Source: an uncultured Chloroflexota bacterium | Lineage (GTDB): Bacteria > Chloroflexota > Anaerolineae > Promineifilales > Promineifilaceae | Assembly (NCBI GenBank): GCA_937958365.1 | Contig: CALFEW010000675.1 | Span: 1-5,357 of the forward strand | Direction: 5' to 3' | Length of the DNA: 5,357 nt | Shown here: positions 1 to 5,357 of the stretch, piece by piece | Numbering within the stretch: the stretch's first letter is position 1 | Layout: the number at the start of each line of letters is the position of its first letter | Made by a program: the position numbers and the translations under genes | Notes under the pieces: model-generated | Databases searched by the model: none | The model's input: the letters and a program-made list of their open reading frames with translations, nothing else | What the model was told of the DNA's origin: nothing

Positions 1-90
1 GACCATTCCCGTTCACGGGACCATTCCCGTTCACGGGACCATTCCCGTTAGCATGACCATTGCCATTGAGATGACCGTTACCATTCAGGC
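1..90 (-). repeat. 18-bp tandem repeat inside bchD coding Asn-Gly hexapeptides
   Basis: Five 18-bp units run head to tail at 1-18, 19-36, 37-54, 55-72 and 73-90. The first two are identical (plus strand gaccattcccgttcacgg). The third differs only in its last six bases, and the fourth and fifth are more diverged. Because 18 is a multiple of three, the bchD frame is kept and each unit encodes a six-residue Asn-Gly block such as NGNGPV or NGNGHA. The array begins exactly at the window edge with its most homogeneous units, so more copies may lie to the left. The gradient from identical to diverged units suggests recent expansion at the left end. It sits between the ATLRAAAPWQ segment and the expected VWA domain. 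Confidence 0.92.
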
Positions 91-1261
91 CATTGCTCTG
101 GCGTAATGGCTGCCAGGGCGCAGCCGCTCGCAGCGTAGCGACGACATCAATACGCGCCCGCTTCGGGTCGCCGGGGATGCTGCGCACGTGGCGGCCGCGT
201 TTGCCTTCCGTGCTGCCGCGTGAACCGGTACGTCCGCGGCGCAAGTGACGGAACGGCAGGTCTTCCAGGTCTTCGGGCAAGGCGGCGTTTAGCGCTTCCA
301 GAATTTGCTCCGGCGGCGGCATAAGTTGGTCCGGCGGTGTGGGATCGCCTTCTTCTTCGGCGGTGTCCTCGTCCGGCTGATCCGGTTCGGGCGGAGGAGG
401 CGGCGGTGGGCTGTCCGGCGGCGGCGAGGGAATGCGCGTGGCGCGTGGCAAAATCACCAGCCGGGCGGCCAGTTCAATGTCCTCTTCGGCCACTTCGTCG
501 CGCAGTTCCAGGGCGGCGGCGGCGCAGGCGGCGCGCACGGCAAACAGGTCCACACGATGGCCTTCCACACCGTACATGAGGGCCGTGACAGTTAAACGCT
601 GAATCTGTTCATCGCTGATGGTGACTTGCGGCAACTGCTCCCGCGCTGTCTGCACCAGACCCCGCATGAATTCCTGGTCTTCGTCCCAGGCTTCGGTGAG
701 GGAGAGGAGATTGCGTCGGATAACGGCCGTGCGCTGCACCACATCCAACGACCCCGGCAGCGGCGCAATCAACCCCACCCGGTCCAACAAATGGCGGCGG
801 GGCTGCCCTTCCGCCGGGTCATAGGAGCCGATCAGGCTGAAGCGGGCCGGGGAGCGCATACTGAGACCTTCACGCTCCACGCGCACTTCGCCTTCGTCCA
901 GCACGGCCATCAGCAAATTGGCGCTGCCGTCGGTGAGCAGGTTGATGCCGTCCACGTAGGCCACGCCGCCATGCGCCCGCGCCAATACGCCCGGCTGCAT
1001 CACCATGCTGCCCGTGCGCAAAGTCGCTTCCAGATTCAGCCCGCCCAGCAAATTTTCCACGTCTATGCTGGGTGGGAGTTCGATAAAGGGCATAGACTGG
1101 TCGTTGAGCAGGGCACGCATCCCCCGCGCCAGACTAGATTTGCCCGTCCCGGCAGCAGCAGATAGGACGACACCCTGCAAGCGTGGCTCAACGGCCAGCA
1201 GCAGCAGCGCCTGCTGGGCCAGTTCCAGTCCGACCAATGCTTGAAAAGGGAGATGGCTCAC
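1..1261 (-). CDS. bchD: Magnesium chelatase subunit D (BchD), N-terminal 420 residues; 3' end beyond the left edge
   Basis: BchD is the AAA+ subunit that scaffolds BchI and couples its ATPase to BchH during Mg2+ insertion into protoporphyrin IX in the cytoplasm. Seen: the opening FQALVGLELAQQALLLAVEP matches the BchI/BchD/ChlD family start. A P-loop AAAGTGKSS lies at residues 35-43 (Lys41). Walker B is VAYVDGINLL (100-109), where the family has YVDEINLL, so the Glu is Gly105. Sensor 1 is IGSYDPAEG (144-152), with Asp148 where the family usually has Asn. The arginine-finger region LLDRVGL (158-164) and sensor 2 GVEGHRVDL (231-239) are kept. A Pro-rich then acidic linker (about 278-318), a basic stretch (341-370) and ATLRAAAPWQPLR (375-387) follow; these mark subunit D rather than BchI. 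Residues 390-420 are an Asn-Gly repeat. The VWA domain should lie past the edge. The GTG start at 1261 is chosen because an in-frame TGA stands five codons upstream and the family N-terminus begins here. It lies 105 bp downstream of bchH, probably in the same operon. Confidence 0.93.
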   Translation of the reverse strand, partial: MSHLPFQALVGLELAQQALLLLAVEPRLQGVVLSAAAGTGKSSLARGMRALLNDQSMPFIELPPSIDVENLLGGLNLEATLRTGSMVMQPGVLARAHGGVAYVDGINLLTDGSANLLMAVLDEGEVRVEREGLSMRSPARFSLIGSYDPAEGQPRRHLLDRVGLIAPLPGSLDVVQRTAVIRRNLLSLTEAWDEDQEFMRGLVQTAREQLPQVTISDEQIQRLTVTALMYGVEGHRVDLFAVRAACAAAALELRDEVAEEDIELAARLVILPRATRIPSPPPDSPPPPPPPEPDQPDEDTAEEEGDPTPPDQLMPPPEQILEALNAALPEDLEDLPFRHLRRGRTGSRGSTEGKRGRHVRSIPGDPKRARIDVVATLRAAAPWQPLRQSNGLNGNGHLNGNGHANGNGPVNGNGPVNGNG

Positions 1262-1270
1262 AGGTTCATT

Positions 1271-1275
1271 CTCTC
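1271..1275 (-). promoter_or_regulatory. Weak ribosome binding site for the GTG start of bchD
   Basis: On the minus strand a GAGAG stretch lies 9 nt before the GTG at 1261. It is only a partial Shine-Dalgarno match. It supports the GTG start, which has no in-frame alternative upstream because of the TGA five codons earlier. The weak site plus GTG could mean lower translation of bchD than of bchH, which is an inference. Confidence 0.45.
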
Positions 1276-1290
1276 AAGCGGATTTTTCAC

Positions 1291-1356
1291 CACGGAGGCA
1301 CAGAGGGCACGGAGTTTTGTTCGCGGTTTATTCTCTGTGTTCTCCGTGCCTCCGTG
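1291..1356. repeat. Imperfect inverted repeat (REP-like dispersed-type element) between bchH and bchD
   Basis: Two 24-nt arms, 1291-1314 and 1333-1356, are inverted copies with 20 of 24 positions matching, separated by an 18-nt loop (1315-1332). The core of each arm is CACGGAGGCAC. The mismatches are G:U wobbles at three positions in plus-strand RNA and at one position in the minus-strand message. The remainder of the 1262-1366 gap shows no other clear signal; there is no U-run after the stem on the minus strand, so it is not a canonical intrinsic terminator. The plus-strand translation reads HHGGTEGTEF ... LCVLRASV. From memory, this kind of peptide recurs in many spurious hypothetical proteins from environmental bacteria, the mark of a widespread intergenic repeat family. 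In the bchH-bchD transcript it could fold as a stabilising or attenuating hairpin (inference). Confidence 0.8.
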
Positions 1357-1366
1357 ATGATGCTTC

Positions 1367-4300
1367 TTACGCAGGCGCATAAATGCCTTCCAGTTGGTCT
1401 TCCAGGTTGCTGTAGATTTCGCGGAGTTGATCAATCAACTCGTCGCTGGCGTCCCAGAAGCCGCGCGAATTGGCTTCCAGCAGGCGGCGGGCGATACCGG
1501 CGGTGGCGTGTGGATTGGCTTTGGCCATGCGCGCCCGCATTTCTTCATCCAACAAGAAGGTGTCGGCGATGTCTTCGTAGACCCAACCTTCGACAGAATC
1601 GGTGGTGGCGCTCCAGCCATAGGTGTTGTTGACGCGGGTTTCGATCTCGCGCACGCCTTCGTAGCCGTGAACCATCATGGCGTCGTACCATTTGGGGTTG
1701 AGCAGCTTGGCCCGCGATTCCAGGCGAACCATTTGTTCCAGGGAGGCCAGGCGATCATCTACGGCAATGGCGTCGGCGACTAAGACAGACGGCCGTTTCC
1801 CGCCCAATTTCTCCACGCTCTTCGCCACACCACCCAGGTATTCGTAGTAATGGTCCACGTCGCTAATGCCCAGCTCGAAACTGTCTATGTTTTGGAACGC
1901 GGCTTCTACCGTCGCCAGACTGCGCTCCATAATCGCCCGTCCGGCGCGCCAATCGCCGCTGGGACCGTAAGCGAAGGATTTGCGCGCGAGGAAGGTATCG
2001 CTGAGTTGATCGTCGTTGTCCCAGGTGGAGCTTTCTACCAGATGGTTGACGTTCGCGCCGTAAGAGCCGGGGGCGTTGCAGTATACTCGCGTGGCCGCTT
2101 CATTCAGGGAAATGCCCAATTCGGCGGCGTGGGCCAGCGAATGCTTGCGCACAAAGTTCGATTCCAACGGTTCGTCGGCCTCGGCGGCCAGGCGCACGGC
2201 CTGATCCAGCAAATTGGTCTGGTGATGGAACAAATCACGGAAGATGCCGCTGAGGGTCATAACGATGTCTATGCGCGGCCGGCCCAATTCAGACAGCGGG
2301 ATGAGTTCTACTTTGGCGATGTTGCCGAGTTCGTCTTCTAACGGCCGTACGCCCAACAGCGCAAAACATTGCGCTACACCTTCGGCGTCGCTTTTCAGGT
2401 TGTCCGTGCCCCACAAAACCATCGCTACCGTCTCCGGCAGCGACCCCTGTTCGCGGGTCAGGCGCTGTAACATCTGGCGCACCAACTCTGTACCAGCAGT
2501 GATGGCTGCGGCCGTTGGCACGCGGTAGGGGTCCAGGGCATGGATGTTGCGGCCGGTGGGCACGATGTGTTCGTTGCGCACCACGTCGTTGCCCGGTGAA
2601 GGGGCGATGTAGCCGCCTTTCAGGCTGTGCAGCAGCCCTTCCATCTCGCGGTCATGGATAATGCGGTCCAGCAGGTTGTCCAGCCAGGACCAGAAATTAA
2701 CCAACAGCCCGACGGGGATACGCGCCGTACTCTGCAAATAGGCATCCAGTTCACGGGTGTCTAACTGGGGCGTGCGCGGCGCGGCCACAAAGCGAACCAT
2801 CGCTTCGTGCATAACGGTTTCGATTTGCTCCCAGCGTTCTTGCGTGGTCGAATCGTTTTTGAGTGACCGTTGGAGGGCCTGGTAATCCCAACCCAACCCG
2901 CGGGCGATGAGCGCCGGCAGGGTAGGCAGTTTGACGTCTTGGGTGGGATGTTTGCCGGGGTTGAAGGTAGCCACCAGGGAGAGCATGTCTACCAGTTCGG
3001 TGTCCGTCGGGGCTTTGCCCAGGATGTGCAGGCCCAGGGGGATCATGCGATGTTCCACCTGGATGAGTTCATGGCCCAGGGCGGCGATATAGGCGTCGGA
3101 AGCGGCCGTCTGACCATTATGGTAGCCATTGCTGCCGTTTGTGCCGTTGTGGTGGCCGTTGGCGCCGTTAGCGGGGAGGGTAACGGCCGTTTCCACCTCA
3201 GTTCCCTCTTCCACAAAGATGCCCAGTTTTTCGGCCTGCGTGCGAATGTCTACGAGGAGTTCGGGCGACGGCCGTTTGTGGTAGGCGTCCAGACTATCCT
3301 TCAGGCGGCGCAGCCCTTTGTAGAGACCCGCTTGTTGCAACGGCGGAACCATATAGCTGACCAACGTCGCCGCGCCACGCCGCCGGGCAATCGAACCTTC
3401 GCTGGGATTGTTGACGCAGTAATAATAGAAATTCGGCAGCGCGCCCAGCAGGCGGTGTGGCCAACAGTTGGCGCTGATGCCGTTTTGTTTGCCGGGCATA
3501 AATTCCAGCGCGCCATGCGTGCCAAAATGGATGACGGCGTCGGCGTCATACACCTGGTCTAGCCAGGTGTAATAGGCGGCAAAACCATGATGCGGAGCGG
3601 CGTCTTTGCCCATCAGCAGGCGCATGGGGTCGCGTTCGTAGCCAAAGCTGGGCTGGATGCCCACAAACACGTTGCCCAGGTGCGCGCCCAAAATGTGGAA
3701 CTGCTTGCCGTCGTTGAGCAGTTGGCCGGGCGCGTAACCCCAATACGGCTCAATTTCCGTATACCAGGGAAAACGCTGGCGGTACTCTTCCAACGACAAA
3801 TGATCGGCGACGTTGCCGTCTGTGCCATACTGCATGGCGTTGCCTTCCACCACTTGTTGGCGGAACACGTCTACGTCGTCGGGCAAATCAACCTGATACC
3901 CGGCGGTTTTTAGTTCGGTTAAGAACTGGTAGAGGCTGGCAAACACGTCCAGGTACATGGCCGTGCCGGCGTTGCCCAGGTTGGGCGGGAAATTGAAGAG
4001 GATAACGGCGATCTTTTTGTCCTGGTTGGCCCGATGACGGAGGCGCACGCGGCGGGCAATGCGCCGGGCGGCCAGTTCCAGTTCTGGCTCCAGGGGGAGG
4101 AATTTATCTTGTACGGCCGTTGGCCCGCCAAAAATCACCGGTTCCACACTGCCATCCAACTCCGGCAGGGCGATGTTCATGGCCGTTTGCATGGGCAGTA
4201 AGCCCACGTCGCTGCCGCGCCAATCTTCGACGTGCTGGAAGGTCAGCGGGACCATGTCGAAGTAGCCCACGTCCAGCGTGCGCAGCGTTTCGGCGGCGTC

Positions 4301-5281
4301 ATCGGGACGACTGCCGGCCGGTCCACCCACCAACGGGAAACCCATGCAGTTCAGCATCAAATCTACGCGAGGCAGGCTGGATTGTTCGGCCACAAAAAAC
4401 TGGTGGACGGCCGGGCGGAAATCCAACAAGGCGCTGTAAGCCACACGCGCTTCAATGCCTCGGGCTTCAATTTTGCGAACCAGCGTGTCCAGGTGGGCCG
4501 TGTTACCACTGAGGATGATGGCGCGCATGGTGAGCAAACCAACCGATCCTTGCCAACCCGCTTTACCTCTGGCGACGGGCTTGCCCTGCTGCTGCCGCCA
4601 CAGTTGGTAGCTGGCAATATCTGGGAAGGGCGAGGGGGCGTCGGGATGGTAGATAGCGGCGTCGGGGTATTTGATGGGTTCCTGGAATGGCAGTTTGCCT
4701 TCGTAACCGGGCACGTAACGGTCAATGAACATGCACATCATCCGTTCCAGGTTTTCCGGCGAGCTATGCAGCCAGAAATCGTGGACGGCGACAAAGGTGT
4801 GCAGATCGCGCACTTTGCCGGGCACGTATTTCATCAACTTGGTGAGGTTGGTGGACATGGCGGTCTGACGGTGGCCTTCGGCACGGCCGTTACTCTTTGG
4901 CCGCATCTTTTGCATCCACTTTTGCATCAGGCCGGGTTCCTTGTCTTCAGCCTGTGAGGCCAGATTAAATTTGCCCAGGCGCGTGGTGTAGATCAGGGCC
5001 GGATTGCTGGTGATGAAGCAAATCGGCGCATCTGTTTTTTGCAAGATTTGCTGCATGGGCCGGACGTATTCCTCGCCGAAAATCATGCAGCCAAAGATGA
5101 AATCGGCCTGCTCCACGTCTCGCGCCAACCGCTGCCAGGCTGCATCTTCATGCAGACCGGCGGCCGTATGCAGCGAGAGGTGCATGTGGATGCCGTAATC
5201 CCGTTCCAATAAGCGCGCCGCTTCACGCAGCGCAGCATTATGCCCCCCGTCCATTGTCACATAGACAAATCGCACGTTCAT
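1367..5281 (-). CDS. bchH: Magnesium chelatase subunit H (BchH), complete
   Basis: BchH binds protoporphyrin IX and, driven by the BchI-BchD AAA+ complex, inserts Mg2+ to make Mg-protoporphyrin IX, the committed step to bacteriochlorophyll. At 1304 aa it fits the long green-bacterial/plant size class. The N-terminus (about 1-150, MNVRFVYVTMDGGHN) looks like the DUF3479 domain; the rest is the CobN/Mg-chelatase domain. Recognisable family blocks are FNFPPNLGNAGTA (429-441), QPSFGYERDPMRLL (543-556), GTHGALEFMPGKQ (587-599, the strongest signature), NNPSEGSIARRR (624-635), VLWGTDN (955-961), LGRPRID (999-1005) and NAPGSYGANVN (from 1069). The C-terminal SNLEDQLEGIY is also family-like. The ATG at 5281 is preferred: it has a GGAG 6 nt upstream and gives a family-like N-terminus. 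A 20-codon extension to a TTG at 5341 has no such support and overlaps a possible upstream reading frame. An Asn-Gly-rich insert lies at 705-723. Green phototrophs often hold several H paralogues (BchH/BchS/BchT), and I cannot tell which this is. Confidence 0.97.
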   Translation of the reverse strand: MNVRFVYVTMDGGHNAALREAARLLERDYGIHMHLSLHTAAGLHEDAAWQRLARDVEQADFIFGCMIFGEEYVRPMQQILQKTDAPICFITSNPALIYTTRLGKFNLASQAEDKEPGLMQKWMQKMRPKSNGRAEGHRQTAMSTNLTKLMKYVPGKVRDLHTFVAVHDFWLHSSPENLERMMCMFIDRYVPGYEGKLPFQEPIKYPDAAIYHPDAPSPFPDIASYQLWRQQQGKPVARGKAGWQGSVGLLTMRAIILSGNTAHLDTLVRKIEARGIEARVAYSALLDFRPAVHQFFVAEQSSLPRVDLMLNCMGFPLVGGPAGSRPDDAAETLRTLDVGYFDMVPLTFQHVEDWRGSDVGLLPMQTAMNIALPELDGSVEPVIFGGPTAVQDKFLPLEPELELAARRIARRVRLRHRANQDKKIAVILFNFPPNLGNAGTAMYLDVFASLYQFLTELKTAGYQVDLPDDVDVFRQQVVEGNAMQYGTDGNVADHLSLEEYRQRFPWYTEIEPYWGYAPGQLLNDGKQFHILGAHLGNVFVGIQPSFGYERDPMRLLMGKDAAPHHGFAAYYTWLDQVYDADAVIHFGTHGALEFMPGKQNGISANCWPHRLLGALPNFYYYCVNNPSEGSIARRRGAATLVSYMVPPLQQAGLYKGLRRLKDSLDAYHKRPSPELLVDIRTQAEKLGIFVEEGTEVETAVTLPANGANGHHNGTNGSNGYHNGQTAASDAYIAALGHELIQVEHRMIPLGLHILGKAPTDTELVDMLSLVATFNPGKHPTQDVKLPTLPALIARGLGWDYQALQRSLKNDSTTQERWEQIETVMHEAMVRFVAAPRTPQLDTRELDAYLQSTARIPVGLLVNFWSWLDNLLDRIIHDREMEGLLHSLKGGYIAPSPGNDVVRNEHIVPTGRNIHALDPYRVPTAAAITAGTELVRQMLQRLTREQGSLPETVAMVLWGTDNLKSDAEGVAQCFALLGVRPLEDELGNIAKVELIPLSELGRPRIDIVMTLSGIFRDLFHHQTNLLDQAVRLAAEADEPLESNFVRKHSLAHAAELGISLNEAATRVYCNAPGSYGANVNHLVESSTWDNDDQLSDTFLARKSFAYGPSGDWRAGRAIMERSLATVEAAFQNIDSFELGISDVDHYYEYLGGVAKSVEKLGGKRPSVLVADAIAVDDRLASLEQMVRLESRAKLLNPKWYDAMMVHGYEGVREIETRVNNTYGWSATTDSVEGWVYEDIADTFLLDEEMRARMAKANPHATAGIARRLLEANSRGFWDASDELIDQLREIYSNLEDQLEGIYAPA
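3113..3169 (-). other. Asn-Gly-rich low-complexity insert within BchH (residues 705-723)
   Basis: Nineteen residues contain six Asn-Gly pairs spaced by Ala, His, Thr, Ser and Tyr (it begins NGANGHHNG). The segment follows a Glu/Thr-rich stretch and precedes AALGHELIQVEHRMIPLG, where the conserved fold resumes. It therefore looks like a surface loop or linker between two conserved blocks of the CobN/Mg-chelatase domain. Its DNA is built of short degenerate units (gccgtt/gccatt on the plus strand) but is not an exact tandem repeat, unlike the related tract in bchD. Its role is unknown; a flexible spacer is the simplest reading. Confidence 0.85.
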
Positions 5282-5287
5282 GGCTTT

Positions 5288-5291
5288 CTCC
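5288..5291 (-). promoter_or_regulatory. Ribosome binding site of bchH
   Basis: GGAG on the minus strand, extended as TTGGAGAA, ends 6 nt before the ATG at 5281. This is a good Shine-Dalgarno match at normal spacing. It decides the start in favour of this ATG over the in-frame TTG 20 codons upstream. Confidence 0.75.
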
Positions 5292-5303
5292 AATTCGTGA
5301 GGT

Positions 5304-5357
5304 TCAGGTATCTGCTTCTGTCTCTTCCCAGAGATCGTCAAATTCGTTTTCTGACCA
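5304..5357 (-). CDS. Possible C-terminal tail of an upstream gene (17 codons visible)
   Basis: Reading leftwards from the window edge, one frame stays open for 17 codons and ends at TGA (5306-5304), 22 bp before the bchH ATG. The peptide WSENEFDDLWEETEADT is strongly acidic with two Trp, which is plausible as a soluble protein's C-terminal tail. The short spacing would fit an operon gene placed just before bchH. I do not recognise it. The evidence is weak because a 54-nt open frame is common by chance, and another frame (the TTG extension of bchH) is also open here. Confidence 0.35.
   Translation of the reverse strand, partial: WSENEFDDLWEETEADT

Larger units (their letters stand above)
723..4890. 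repeat. Dispersed 8-bp palindrome ACGGCCGT (seven copies)
   Basis: This entry spans scattered sites, not a continuous element. Exact copies are at 723-730, 1789-1796, 2341-2348, 3183-3190, 3268-3275, 4113-4120 and 4883-4890. Near matches (GCGGCCGT) are at 2508-2515, 3102-3109 and 5160-5167; ATGGCCGT is at 3957-3964 and 4179-4186. A rough composition estimate gives well under one expected copy. Within the genes the motif is read in all three phases: as Thr-Ala-Val (723, 3183, 4113), as Arg-Pro (1789, 2341, 3268) and as Asn-Gly-Arg (4883). This argues for selection or amplification at the DNA level rather than codon preference. It resembles in kind the HIP1 palindrome of cyanobacteria, but the sequence differs. 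Confidence 0.75.

Noticed and set aside
1..90. CRISPR-like array
   Set aside because: Units are contiguous 18-mers without unique spacers and are in frame with bchD, so this is a coding minisatellite.
626..1165. Plus-strand ORF of 179 codons opposite bchD
   Set aside because: It is antisense to the AAA+ core of bchD, has no recognisable domain, and is His/Gln-rich as expected for a shadow frame.
1258..1269. Mini-ORF ATG AAC CTG TGA overlapping the bchD GTG start as a leader peptide
   Set aside because: The GAGAG stretch is only one base from this ATG, too close for normal initiation; three codons are easily chance.
1291..1356. Intrinsic transcription terminator after bchH
   Set aside because: The stem is long and imperfect with an 18-nt loop, and no U-run follows on the minus strand; a repeat element explains it better.
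1183..1632. Plus-strand ORF of 149 codons crossing the intergenic gap
   Set aside because: It overlaps the ends of both genes and is open mainly because the palindromic repeat lacks stops in that frame; its HHGGTEGTEF stretch is a repeat translation, not a protein signature.
2870..3562. Plus-strand ORF of 230 codons opposite bchH
   Set aside because: It is antisense to the conserved GTHGALEFMPGKQ and NNPSEG regions; the Val/Ala/Gly-rich composition comes from reverse reading of the NG tract and neighbouring codons.
4232..4957. Plus-strand ORF of 241 codons opposite bchH
   Set aside because: It lies wholly antisense to strongly conserved bchH sequence, resembles no known family, and is the kind of shadow expected opposite a GC-rich gene.

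Overview
The window carries two magnesium-chelatase genes on the minus strand, plus scraps at both edges. They point to a bacteriochlorophyll- or chlorophyll-making phototroph. The BchH is long, green-bacterial in style, and the base composition is moderately GC-rich. My best guess is an anoxygenic phototroph of the Chloroflexota, but that is an inference from general sequence style; a green sulfur or other phototroph is not excluded.

Layout, read in the direction of transcription (right to left). At 5357-5304 there is a possible C-terminal tail of an upstream gene. At 5281-1367 lies a complete bchH (1304 aa), the porphyrin-binding catalytic subunit. A 105-bp intergenic gap (1366-1262) is largely filled by an imperfect palindrome of a dispersed-repeat type. 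From 1261 leftwards runs bchD, the AAA+ D subunit, which leaves the window after 420 codons, before its expected C-terminal VWA (integrin-I) domain.

BchH binds protoporphyrin IX and Mg2+. BchD, together with BchI (not in this window), forms the AAA+ motor complex that drives ATP-dependent Mg insertion, the first committed step of (bacterio)chlorophyll synthesis. The tight same-strand arrangement suggests one transcript.

The points worth a second look are these. Both partner subunits contain Asn-Gly-rich low-complexity inserts, and the one in BchD is encoded by an 18-bp tandem repeat reaching the window edge. BchD has lost the Walker B glutamate and the usual sensor-1 Asn. The 8-base palindrome ACGGCCGT occurs seven times, in all three codon phases. 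A dispersed-type hairpin repeat separates bchH from bchD. I see no RNA gene, transposase, CRISPR array or wholly unfamiliar gene system.
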